DNA of 64,000 nt from Flavimaribacter sp039888615 (GTDB lineage Bacteria > Pseudomonadota > Alphaproteobacteria > Rhizobiales > Rhizobiaceae). Below, piece by piece: positions 26,352 through 34,185 of the stretch. The translations under genes and the position numbers were made by a program. Position 1 is the first letter of the stretch; every line of letters begins with the position of its first letter. The notes below the pieces were generated by a model. It did not search any database, was not told where the DNA came from, and was given only the letters and a program-made list of their open reading frames with translations. Location: assembly GCA_039888615.1 (NCBI GenBank), contig JBDQQS010000007.1; one strand, 5' to 3'.

Positions 26352-27133
26352 TGGCTTTCTCCGAACATCATGGCCATGGCTTCGTCATGCGACGGCATCG
26401 AGGCGGCGTCGATTTCGCGGGTGATCGCGCCATGGTCGAAGAGCAGCAGACGGTCCACCAGGCCGGAGAGGAATTCGATGTTCTGGTCGACGATGATCAG
26501 GGGCACCCGGCTTTCGCGGATCTGCCTGACGGCCTGCATGAGTTCGAGGCGAAGCTTCGGCGAAAGACCCAGCGTCGGCTCGTCAAGGATCAGAAGCTTC
26601 GGAAGCGCAAGCAGTCCGACGGCAATCGAAACCATTTGCCGCTCGCCGCCCGAGAGATAGCGGATTTTCGAAGATCGGCGCTCTTGCAGACGCGGAAACA
26701 GGTGATGGACGCGTTCGCGCATCTCGCGCACGCCGTTTCTGCCCTTCGCCGCCAGCGGCGCAACGCCCAGAACTTCCTCCACGGTCATTTCCGGAAACAG
26801 GAGATTGCCTTGCATGACGTAGATGACGCCAGCCTCGACAACCGTCGCCGCCCTGATGCGGCGTTTCTGGAACAGGTCGTAATTGAAATTGCGGGAGATG
26901 CGCGGCCGCATCTTGCCTTCCGCGTTGAGGCGTCGACCCTGAAAGACGACATCCCCCTCCCACGGATCGATCAGGCCGGCGACGGTTTTCAAAAGCGTCG
27001 TCTTGCCATGACCGTTGGGTCCGAAAAGGCCGACGGACTCTTCCTCGCCAACCGACATCCTGACGCCGCGAAAAACCGAGACGGGCGGATAGCCGCCGCT
27101 CAGGTCGCGCACTTCGAGAAGGGCCGCGCTCAC
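26348..27133 (-). CDS. livF: ABC transporter ATP-binding protein, LivF type
   Basis: 261 aa from GTG 27133, which overlaps the LivG stop (GTGA). Upstream in-frame codons reach 27328 but lie inside livG and give no family sequence. Walker A GPNGHGKTT (38-46), signature LSGGE (160-164), Walker B LLILDEPT, and Gln in VDQN at the H-loop position, common for LivF. Between Walker A and the Q-loop a Lys/Arg-rich insertion (about residues 72-93, EGKMRPRISRNFNYDLFQKRR) makes this region longer than usual. It supplies the one intact signature motif of the ATPase pair. Confidence 0.92.
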   Translation of the reverse strand: MSAALLEVRDLSGGYPPVSVFRGVRMSVGEEESVGLFGPNGHGKTTLLKTVAGLIDPWEGDVVFQGRRLNAEGKMRPRISRNFNYDLFQKRRIRAATVVEAGVIYVMQGNLLFPEMTVEEVLGVAPLAAKGRNGVREMRERVHHLFPRLQERRSSKIRYLSGGERQMVSIAVGLLALPKLLILDEPTLGLSPKLRLELMQAVRQIRESRVPLIIVDQNIEFLSGLVDRLLLFDHGAITREIDAASMPSHDEAMAMMFGESH

Positions 27134-27858
27134 ACGGGTTGCCCCAGATAGGCTTCGATGACCTGCTTCTCGCGCGTGACCTCGGCCGGATTGCCAAGCG
27201 CGATCACGCTGCCCTGCTCCATCACCAGCAGGCGACGGGAGACGGCCATCAGCAGCGGAAGGACATGTTCGATAAGCAGAATTGTGATTCCCGTTTCGTT
27301 GAGCTTGAGGATCGTGTCGCGCACCCACTCGACCTCGTTGTCGACCAGCGACGAGGCCGGTTCGTCGAGCAGCAGCAGTTTCGGCTTCTGGGCGACGGCG
27401 GTCGCGAGCATGAGTTGCTTTTGGTAGAAGACCGGCATGGTGACAGCGGGCATATTGTGGAAATTCCGCGGAAAGCCGACCAGATCGGAGGCTTCGTCGG
27501 CCAGCCTTTCGGCCTCCTTGCCGCGTACGCCGAGCGTTTGTTCGACGGCGACGAGGATGTTGTCGATACAGGATAAAGACTCAAACACGGCTTCCCGCTG
27601 AAAGGTCCTGATCACGCCGCTGCGCGCAATCTGGTTGTCGCTCGCGCGTTCGATCCGTCGACCCTCGAAGACGACGCGTCCGCTGTCGGAGCCGAAAGGA
27701 ACCCTGCTGATCAGGTTGAACAGCGTCGACTTGCCGGAGCCATTCGGCCCGGCAATGCCGAGGATCTCGCCCTTTTCGACTGCGAAGGAAACCTGGTTGA
27801 CGGCCACCAGAGCCCCAAAGGACTTGGTCAGGCCGTCAATTTCAAGAATGGCCGCCAT
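27130..27858 (-). CDS. livG: ABC transporter ATP-binding protein, LivG type, degenerate signature
   Basis: 242 aa. Walker A GPNGSGKST (37-45), Q-loop Q87 (RTFQREAVF), Walker B LLLLDEPASS (161-170) and H-loop IEHVL are intact. The place of the LSGGQ signature (around 139-148) reads VTMPVFYQKQ, with no Ser-Gly-Gly. A heterodimer with LivF would then have one canonical and one degenerate ATP site, as in asymmetric ABC proteins. The start has no strong ribosome site and lies 19 bp after the binding-protein stop. Confidence 0.9.
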   Translation of the reverse strand: MAAILEIDGLTKSFGALVAVNQVSFAVEKGEILGIAGPNGSGKSTLFNLISRVPFGSDSGRVVFEGRRIERASDNQIARSGVIRTFQREAVFESLSCIDNILVAVEQTLGVRGKEAERLADEASDLVGFPRNFHNMPAVTMPVFYQKQLMLATAVAQKPKLLLLDEPASSLVDNEVEWVRDTILKLNETGITILLIEHVLPLLMAVSRRLLVMEQGSVIALGNPAEVTREKQVIEAYLGQPV

Positions 27859-27877
27859 GAGGATGTAACTTAGGCGC

Positions 27878-29107
27878 CTATTCCATCCACTCGGGCTTTA
27901 CGAAGTCACCGGATTTGTACTTGTCCGGACCGATCATCACGCCCTTGCCGTCCTGGATCTGGAAGAAGGTGACTGGAATGTAGTCGAGACCGTACTTTGC
28001 CACATGGGTCTCGGGATCGAACTCGAGAAAGCCCGCCGAAACGGGGCGGCTCGTTTCACCGATCGCCTTGCCGATTGCATCGTGATCCTTGGGATCGCCG
28101 ACTTTTTCCAGCGCGTCGAAATAGATGTTCGCCATTTCATACAGGCCCGTGCCATAGGCGCCGGACTCGATATCGTACTTGTCCTTGTACTTCTTGAAGA
28201 CTTCCTTGCCGCGCGGATGCGCGTCGACATTCAGCGTGGCGCCGATGGCGTTGTAGAGAATGCCGTTGGACGTGTCGCCGGTCAGTTCGACGAATTCCGG
28301 AACGAGCGGCGCATACTGCAGGAACACCAGAGAGTTGGTCGGGTTCTCGCGGAACTGGTTGGTGAACAAGGCGGCGTTGGCCGGAATATAGTCGGTATTG
28401 ATGATAACTTCCGGCGGGTTCTCGCGCACCTTGGCGAGGATCGGACGCCAGTCGCTGACAGGACCGAAGGGCACCAGTTCGTCCAGAGTGATCGTCCAGC
28501 CTGCTTCGGTGAAGACCTCTTTCATGCCTTCGGAAATAGTCTTGGAATAGGGATTGTCGGAAGAGATGATGGCAACGGTCTTGTCGTCGAGCGGGAAGTG
28601 CCCCGCTTCTGACAGAGCCTCGATCAACGGTGTGACTTCCGTCTCGTAGCCCTTGAAGTCGGCTGTGAACGACCAGCAGCAATCGTATTCGCCCGGATCC
28701 TGCGTGACGATCGCCGCGAATTGCGGCGAAGGCCCGGCCGGCAGATAGGGCATGCCGGCCTCCGCCATCAGTTCCACCTCGAACAGCGACAGGCTGGCGT
28801 AACCGGTCAGGATGATCTCCACGCCGTCGGTGGCGAGGAGCCGTTCGACGGCGGAGGTGACGTTGGCCGCCGAGTGATCGACGACGTCCGCCGGAACGAC
28901 CTCGAAAGTGTGCCCGGCGACGCCGCCTTCGGCGTTGACTTCTTCCACCGCCAGTTCCACACCGCGTACGAACTCCTCGCCGTCTGAGGCGGTCGGACCT
29001 GTCAAAGGCGCAAGCACGCCAATCTTGACGAGATCGGCGTAAGCCGCCGTCGTTGCAAGGGTTGTAAGCGCCGTTGCAATTGCCAGGGCTTTCGTGAGCT
29101 TGCCCAT
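27878..29107 (-). CDS. ABC transporter substrate-binding protein, LivK/amide-urea type
   Basis: 409-aa periplasmic binding protein of the type 1 Leu/Ile/Val-like fold. Signal peptide MGKLTKALAIATALTTLATTAAYA; ATG 29107 is chosen because GGAG lies six bases upstream, inside the alternative start at 29119. The core reads VKIGVLAPLTGPTASDGEEFVRGVELAVEEVNAEGGVAG, typical of the family. An unusual DCCW with adjacent cysteines (GEYDCCWSF) lies in the middle. First gene of the operon livK-livG-livF-livH-livM/hydrolase and divergent from a LuxR solo. Ligand unknown. Confidence 0.92.
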   Translation of the reverse strand: MGKLTKALAIATALTTLATTAAYADLVKIGVLAPLTGPTASDGEEFVRGVELAVEEVNAEGGVAGHTFEVVPADVVDHSAANVTSAVERLLATDGVEIILTGYASLSLFEVELMAEAGMPYLPAGPSPQFAAIVTQDPGEYDCCWSFTADFKGYETEVTPLIEALSEAGHFPLDDKTVAIISSDNPYSKTISEGMKEVFTEAGWTITLDELVPFGPVSDWRPILAKVRENPPEVIINTDYIPANAALFTNQFRENPTNSLVFLQYAPLVPEFVELTGDTSNGILYNAIGATLNVDAHPRGKEVFKKYKDKYDIESGAYGTGLYEMANIYFDALEKVGDPKDHDAIGKAIGETSRPVSAGFLEFDPETHVAKYGLDYIPVTFFQIQDGKGVMIGPDKYKSGDFVKPEWME

Positions 29108-29164
29108 TTTTTTCTCCATGAAGAACGTGATTGAAAATGAAAATCCGGCGTTCAGGCTACTAGA

Positions 29165-29204
29165 GATTTTGGCGGAGGCTCAATTGCAAAGGTTTGCCAA
29201 AATC
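29165..29204. promoter_or_regulatory. Inverted repeat GATTTTGGC-n22-GCCAAAATC between livK and luxR
   Basis: Perfect 9-bp arms at 29165-29173 and 29196-29204 in the divergent gap; a second smaller pair (TTTTCG 29222-29227, CGAAAA 29243-29248) follows. The spacing is too long for a classical 18-20 bp lux box, so this is a candidate site for looping or for another regulator, or an RNA hairpin in either leader. Confidence 0.35.
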
Positions 29205-29342
29205 CAGCCGCTCGGTGTAGATTTTCGAACTTATCGTATTTGCGAAAACCGGATGACGGGTTGCGCCGCTGCATCCATGCAATCTATCGGCTAATCTAAG
29301 ACGGTTCCGAGAGCAGCGTGACGACCCCGAAGGACAGAGCGT

Positions 29343-30077
29343 ATGAAGCCATGGCTTGCCGAGAGCGACTACCAGATAGAGGATGGCGACGCCGAGATCG
29401 GCGTCCGCATGAAAGCCATGCTTGGCGCCATGAACCTGGAGCATTTCTCGTTCATGATCCTGCGTCCGCCGCGCAACAGGCCATTTCCCATCGACGAGAC
29501 GATCAGGACGAGCTATCCCGACGCGTGGCTTGGCCGGTACCGCGCCCTGCGCTACTTCGAAGTCGATCCGGTGGCCGACCTGTCGACACGCATCATGCAG
29601 CCTTTCTACTGGGGCCAGGGGCGTTTCCTGAGGGATTTCAAGAAGCCGCAGCGGCTTGTTTTCAACGAGGCGAAATGTTTCGGTATTTCCTATGGTCTCG
29701 CCATTCCGATGCACGGACCGGCCGGCGAAGTTTCCGTTTTCAACGTGGTTTCGTCGGACAAACGCCACTTGCTCGATGCGACGCGCAGCGAGCATGGCCG
29801 CATCTTCGCGGCCGCCTACGGCACCCATGACCGGGTGATGCGCGAGCAGATCAGATTGCCGCTTGCCGGCGTCGACGAGGATGTGGAGCTTTCCATAAGA
29901 GAACGTGAATGCCTCGCCTGGACGCTTGAAGGCAAGACGGCCGGGGAGATCGCGACGATCCTCAATCTCTCGGTTTCCACCGTCAATCACCATGCGCTGT
30001 CGGCAACGCGCAAGCTCGGAAGCCTGAACAAGCATCACGCCGCGGTCACGGCTCTGCGCGGAGGACTGATCCAGTAG
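29343..30077 (+). CDS. LuxR-type quorum-sensing regulator (solo)
   Basis: 244 aa with an N-terminal autoinducer-binding domain and a C-terminal GerE helix-turn-helix. All six AHL-pocket residues of TraR appear at a constant offset of five: W62, Y66, D75, P76, W90, G118. The three DNA-binding-domain invariants also fit: E187, L191, G197. It therefore looks like a true acyl-homoserine-lactone receptor, yet no luxI-type synthase lies in this window, so it is a local solo. Divergent from the Liv/hydrolase operon, which it may control, and convergent with the cyclase fragment 6 bp away. Confidence 0.92.
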   Translation: MKPWLAESDYQIEDGDAEIGVRMKAMLGAMNLEHFSFMILRPPRNRPFPIDETIRTSYPDAWLGRYRALRYFEVDPVADLSTRIMQPFYWGQGRFLRDFKKPQRLVFNEAKCFGISYGLAIPMHGPAGEVSVFNVVSSDKRHLLDATRSEHGRIFAAAYGTHDRVMREQIRLPLAGVDEDVELSIRERECLAWTLEGKTAGEIATILNLSVSTVNHHALSATRKLGSLNKHHAAVTALRGGLIQ

Positions 30078-30083
30078 AATGGG

Positions 30084-30629
30084 TCAGGCCTCCGGCGCAA
30101 AAACGGTCACGGGATCTGAAACGCCCTTGAGGTCGTAGGCTCCGATTTCCCGCCAGCTGCGCGACGACCGCTCGACGATCGCCTGTGAAACCAGCAGCGG
30201 CTCTCCGAGGCCGCCCGCCAGACTTTCGATGCGGCTCGCCGTATTGACGGCGGAACCGATCACCGTGAAATCCAGCCGCATACCCCCGCCGATATTGCCG
30301 TAGAAAACCTCGCCCGGATGCAAGGCCATGCCGAAAGCAAAACGAGCGTTATCCGTCTGGCGCAAAGTTTCGAGCGCCCCGAAAGCCGCGTCTTCCGCCC
30401 GCTTGACCGCGTCCTCGGAATCGCCGTCGATGGGGAAGATTGCGAGCATGGCGTCGCCGATGAACTTCAGCACCTCGCCGCCATTGCTTTCAACGGCGTC
30501 GGTCACCAGTTCGAAATAGGCGTTGAGGATGGCCAGCAACTCCTCCTCGCCGCGCCCTTCGGAAAGAGCCGTGAAATTGCGCAAGTCACAGAACCAGATC
30601 ACTGCGTCGATGCGGCTGATTTCGCCTAT
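30084..30629 (-). pseudogene. Adenylate/guanylate cyclase, 5'-truncated
   Basis: The catalytic core of a class III cyclase is intact: VIWFCDLRNF with metal Asp, LKFIGDAMLAIFPI with second metal Asp, and MRLDFTVIGSAVNTASRIE with the adenine/transition-state Asn and Arg. Homology can be followed upstream through GEISRID to an in-frame TAG at about 30627-30629. Beyond that the DNA turns AT-rich and then becomes a repeat tract, so the N-terminal sensor half is missing. The only starts left (e.g. GTG 30602) would give a bare 172-aa cyclase domain. It is either a remnant or a rare single-domain enzyme; I favour a remnant. Confidence 0.65.
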
Positions 30630-30672
30630 CTATTTTCTAATATATTGTTTTTATTAAATAATTTACTTTAAA
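30630..30672. other. AT-rich junction segment
   Basis: A markedly AT-rich stretch (TTTTCTAATATATTG, TTTTTATTAAATAATTTAC) in otherwise GC-rich DNA, exactly where the truncated cyclase loses its homology. It could mark a rearrangement point. No ORF or IS end is seen. Confidence 0.5.
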
Positions 30673-30699
30673 TTGGCTCGCGACACTGGCTTCCCGGCA

Positions 30700-30885
30700 A
30701 TCTGGCTTTGTTTCGGGAATTCGCGTTCTACGCCATCTGGGTTTGTTTCGGGAATTCGTGTCTCAGTCTTTTGGGTTCGTTTCGGGAATCTACATTTTCG
30801 ACCATCTGGCTTTGTTTCGGTAAATCCCGGTTTCAGGCATTGTGGCTTTGTTTCGGTAAATCTGGCTTTGTTTCGGGAATCTGCA
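30700..30885. repeat. Imperfect tandem repeats, about 35-bp period
   Basis: Six copies of a core close to TCTGGCTTTGTTTCGGGAAT start near 30701, 30736, 30770, 30805, 30841 and 30861. Steps are 35, 34, 35, 36 and 20 bp, with 13-16 bp of variable sequence after each of the first four. Copies 1-3 and 6 have CGGGAAT, copies 4-5 CGGTAAAT. Because the period is not a multiple of three, a protein repeat is unlikely, though all strands stay open. The tract fills the 416-bp gap between the cyclase fragment and the FAD oxidase gene; nothing else is recognised there. Confidence 0.75.
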
Positions 30886-31018
30886 ATTTCGAAGAGTCGC
30901 CGGATGGACAACGGCTCTACGATTACGGCGCGCCCTCCCCTGAGAGGTCGCCACCATAGCACAAAAAACCGAAAATTGCAGCAACATTGTTCTGCTTGTG
31001 TTCCGGCCTCGCCGCGCC

Positions 31019-32422
31019 TCAGAGAAGCACGTCCGGATTGAAGATCCGGTTGTCGTCGAGCGCCTTGCGCAATCTGCGCATGAGATCCTTTTCGACCGGA
31101 TCTGCGCTGAGGTCGAAGCTCTTGCGACGGATCGCGCCAATGCCGTGCTCGGCGCTGATCGTCCCGCCAAGTTTCAGCGCCTCTTCCTCGACGATCTTCT
31201 TCAACGTCTCGTGGCGGGCGTGAAAGTCCGGCCCGCTCATCGTTTGCGGACGCAGAAGATTGAAATGGATGTTGCCGTCGCCGACATGGCCAAAGGGCGC
31301 GGACCGGACTCCGGGCAGATAGTCAGACACGGCGGCTGTCGCGTTGACGATATAGTCGGGAACATTTCCGGCCGGCACAGCGGTGTCGTTCTTCAGTGAG
31401 TGTTTGTCTTCGATGAAAACGACGGCGATCGCCTCGCGAAGACGCCACATGGCCTGGCGCTGGGCGACGGACTGGGCAATGACCGCATCCGAAACGTCAC
31501 CGTTTTCGATGCATGCAGCGAGGCCTTCTTCGAGCGCGGCGGAAATATCGAACGAAAGCGCCGGCGTTTCCACCTCGACCAGAACACACCAGTCGGCCAG
31601 TTCGGCGAGCGGCAATACGACGCCCTCTGCGGACAAGCCCTGTTCAAGCGCGGTGCGACCGATCAGCTCGAAGGCTGCGACAGTCTCGCCAAGGATGGCC
31701 TCCAGGCGCCGCAATACCCGCAACGCTGCTTCCGGCGACTGCACGGCGGCGAATGCGGTCACGCGATTGCGTGGCAAGGGCCGCAGTTTCAACACAGCGG
31801 CGGTGATCACGCCCAGCGTGCCCTCGCCCCCGATGAAAAGCTGTTTGAGATCGTATCCGGCGGTATTCTTCCTGAGTTTCCTCAGGCCGTTCCAAACCGT
31901 TCCGTCCTGAAGCACGACTTCCAGACCCATGACCTGATCGCGCGCAGTACCGTATCTCAGCGCATTGTTGCCGCCGGAATTGGTCGAAAGATTGCCGCCT
32001 ATCTGGCTGGAGCCCTGTCCGCCATGGCTAAGCGGCAGGTAGCGCTCCACCTCTTCGGCCGCCGCCTTTGCATCGGCGAGGACGACGCCGGCTTCGACCG
32101 TCATGCTGTTGTTGAGCGGATCGATATCGCGGAACCTGTTCATGCGATGCGTCGACAGGATGACGGATTTGCCGTTCGAGAGCGGCACGGCCCCGCTGCT
32201 TAGACCCGTCAGCCCACCCTGGGGGACGATCGCGAATTCGCGCCGGGCGCACCACTTGACGGCCGCTGAAGTTTCCTCGGTGCTGGCCGGGCAAAGGACT
32301 GCGACCGGCGGCACAGGCGTCGAACCGATCATGTCGTCCAGATGGCGCGCCATGCCGGCCTTGTCCGTCACCACGCCGCGTTCGCCAAGTATGGCGGTTA
32401 ATTCATCAAGAGACTCATGCAT
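31019..32422 (-). CDS. FAD-linked oxidase (GlcD/D-lactate dehydrogenase type)
   Basis: 467 aa of the VAO-type FAD-binding PCMH family: IVPQGGLTGLSSGAVP, SHGGQGSSQIGGNLSTNSGGNNALRYGTARDQVMGLEVVL and the C-terminal GHVGDGNIHFN plus LGGTISAEHGIG typical of D-2-hydroxyacid dehydrogenases. It would oxidise a 2-hydroxyacid to a 2-oxoacid. It starts 3 bp after the HisC-like aminotransferase and is last in a six-gene minus operon, so a hydroxyacid/oxoacid/amino-acid interconversion is implied. Confidence 0.92.
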   Translation of the reverse strand: MHESLDELTAILGERGVVTDKAGMARHLDDMIGSTPVPPVAVLCPASTEETSAAVKWCARREFAIVPQGGLTGLSSGAVPLSNGKSVILSTHRMNRFRDIDPLNNSMTVEAGVVLADAKAAAEEVERYLPLSHGGQGSSQIGGNLSTNSGGNNALRYGTARDQVMGLEVVLQDGTVWNGLRKLRKNTAGYDLKQLFIGGEGTLGVITAAVLKLRPLPRNRVTAFAAVQSPEAALRVLRRLEAILGETVAAFELIGRTALEQGLSAEGVVLPLAELADWCVLVEVETPALSFDISAALEEGLAACIENGDVSDAVIAQSVAQRQAMWRLREAIAVVFIEDKHSLKNDTAVPAGNVPDYIVNATAAVSDYLPGVRSAPFGHVGDGNIHFNLLRPQTMSGPDFHARHETLKKIVEEEALKLGGTISAEHGIGAIRRKSFDLSADPVEKDLMRRLRKALDDNRIFNPDVLL

Positions 32423-32424
32423 TC

Positions 32425-33519
32425 TCAGCGCTTTAACAGTTTGCCGAGAGCCTCGACAAGTCGGTCCGTGCTTTCCGGGGAGTCGACGGTAATTCTGAGT
32501 GAACCCTGCACGTCCGGCCAGGCGAGCGGCTGGACGAGAATATTCTGCGTCTCCAGTTCCCGGCCAAGTTCAGACGCGGAAACCGGCGCCCGCAGCGTGA
32601 GAAAATTGGCGAAGCTTGGAAAGGCTTCGAACCCCATGGGACGGAGCGCTTCCAAAAGCCGCCGCCGCTCGGTGATCGTCAGTTTCAGCGTTTCCAGCAG
32701 ATAGGCCTCATCCTGAATCGCCGCGGCCGCGGCGGCGAGCGCTGGACGTCCGAGATTGAAGTTCGGCCGGAGCTGCCACAGGCCGTAGGCGATGTCCTTG
32801 TCACTGGCGAGCGCGTAGCCGACCCGAAGCCCGGCCATGCAATAAGCCTTCGAAAACGAGCGTGTGACGATCCATGGACCTGTCCGATCCTTCAGCAGCG
32901 AAAGAACATCCGGTCCACCCTCGACCGAGGCAAATTCGAAATAGGCTTCGTCGACGACTAGCATGCAGCTGTCCGGCGCTTCATTGACGGCCGTCCGCAG
33001 GTCATCAGAACTGATTATGCCGCCAGTCGGATTGTTGGGCGTGCAGAGATAGAACAACCGGGTGCGCTCGGTCACAGCCGCGAGCATGGCCGGGACGTCA
33101 TTGCTTCCGTCCTGCTTCAGCGGAACATTGGCGATCCGGCCGCCGGCGATCTGCACACCCTTGCCGCAGGTCGGGAATGTGGGAGCGGGCATGACAGCCT
33201 CGTCTCCCGGCTCGATGCTGATCATCGCAGTCGCCACAAGAACCTCGCCGCTGCCGTTGCCAAAACTCATCCGGTCGACTGGAACGCCGGTCTTGTCGTG
33301 GATCGCCGCAGCCAGGACCCGGCATTCGTGGTCGGGATAGCGGTTTGCATCGAGCAGCGCCAGCGACGCCGCTTCCATGGCCTTCGGCGACGGAGCGCGG
33401 GCGGATTCGTTGAGGTTCATGCGGACAAAACCGGCGTCAGCCCTTCCCTTGACGTCGGCGATCGAAGGCGGCGGCGGAAATGTGATTGCGCGGATTCGCT
33501 CTATCGGAAATCCACCCAT
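32425..33519 (-). CDS. Histidinol-phosphate aminotransferase-like PLP enzyme
   Basis: 364-aa fold-type I class I/II aminotransferase closest in pattern to HisC. N164 in NNPTGG, D190 in VVDEAYFEF and PLP lysine K224 in RSFSKAYCMAGLRVGYA; the RITV Arg region near the C terminus binds the substrate carboxylate or phosphate. No histidine biosynthesis genes are nearby. In an island with urocanase and a 2-hydroxyacid oxidase it may transaminate histidine or an imidazole analogue (inference). Four bp separate it from the upstream AhpD-like gene. Confidence 0.88.
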   Translation of the reverse strand: MGGFPIERIRAITFPPPPSIADVKGRADAGFVRMNLNESARAPSPKAMEAASLALLDANRYPDHECRVLAAAIHDKTGVPVDRMSFGNGSGEVLVATAMISIEPGDEAVMPAPTFPTCGKGVQIAGGRIANVPLKQDGSNDVPAMLAAVTERTRLFYLCTPNNPTGGIISSDDLRTAVNEAPDSCMLVVDEAYFEFASVEGGPDVLSLLKDRTGPWIVTRSFSKAYCMAGLRVGYALASDKDIAYGLWQLRPNFNLGRPALAAAAAAIQDEAYLLETLKLTITERRRLLEALRPMGFEAFPSFANFLTLRAPVSASELGRELETQNILVQPLAWPDVQGSLRITVDSPESTDRLVEALGKLLKR

Positions 33520-33522
33520 CGC

Positions 33523-34131
33523 CTAACCGTGACTCCAGTCGTTCTGATCTTCGGAATTGCCGGGAGACAGCCCGAGGATGTCGCCCTTGGTCGAACAGCC
33601 CAACCCCAGAACCGTGCGGTTCGCATAGGCGAAATAGGCGGTCACCTGGTTGATTTCCAAAATCTCGCCGTCGCTGTAACCGGCGTCCCTCAGTCGTTGC
33701 ACGCTTTCTTCCTGCATGCCGCCGGGATCACGGGTCAGTTCGCGCGCATAGACCATTGCAAGCTTTTGTTTTGGCTCGAGAGGCGCCGAATCAACATTGC
33801 GCAGTTCGATCGCCATTCTGATTGCATCGGCCATTTCATCGTCTTTCAGCAAACGCTTGAGACCGGCAAAATGGTGTTCGACACAGTAATGGCAGTCGTT
33901 CAGCGAACTGACCCATACACCAAGGGTTTCCAGGAACCATTTCGGCACCTTGTTGGCGCTGTGGTGCAGCACGTATTTGTAGATCGCCATGTGCCCTTCC
34001 ATCGTATGGGGGCGCAGCGAATGCATCATCATGATGTTGTCGACATTGTTGTCCGGGCCTTTCACCCGGTCGTAGAGCATCTTCAGCTTGCCGTCGGCGT
34101 CTTCGTAATCGATCGTGTCTATCCAGGGCAT
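33523..34131 (-). CDS. AhpD-like / carboxymuconolactone decarboxylase family protein
   Basis: 202 aa, all-helical, with the AhpD-type CxxC and His: C80-H-Y-C83 and H87 in NDCHYCVEHHFAGLKRL. Such uncharacterised peroxidase-related proteins reduce peroxides via the thiol pair. Here it lies between the ABC ATPase and the aminotransferase of a catabolic operon and may detoxify peroxide from the FAD oxidase or act on a pathway intermediate. Confidence 0.88.
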   Translation of the reverse strand: MPWIDTIDYEDADGKLKMLYDRVKGPDNNVDNIMMMHSLRPHTMEGHMAIYKYVLHHSANKVPKWFLETLGVWVSSLNDCHYCVEHHFAGLKRLLKDDEMADAIRMAIELRNVDSAPLEPKQKLAMVYARELTRDPGGMQEESVQRLRDAGYSDGEILEINQVTAYFAYANRTVLGLGCSTKGDILGLSPGNSEDQNDWSHG

Positions 34132-34185
34132 GGAGAAATCCTTGGTCTTAGGGACGCCTGCGGTCGCAGTCCCTCATGCGTTGGT

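Noticed and set aside
27134..27328. N-terminal extension of LivF to 27328
   Set aside because: Overlaps livG in another frame with no family homology; GTG 27133 gives the standard protein.
29343..30077. A linked luxI-type synthase
   Set aside because: No acyl-homoserine-lactone synthase motif in neighbouring frames; the LuxR is treated as a solo.
30637..30647. CTAATATATTG as a third regulator operator
   Set aside because: Half-matching copy inside an AT-rich junction, far from the sugar-acid genes.
30700..30885. CRISPR array
   Set aside because: Cores are imperfect, spacing is 13-16 bp and irregular, no cas gene is present.
30663..31041. Coding reading frames through the repeat tract on both strands
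   Set aside because: Period of about 35 bp is not a multiple of three, no ribosome sites, frames differ in each copy.
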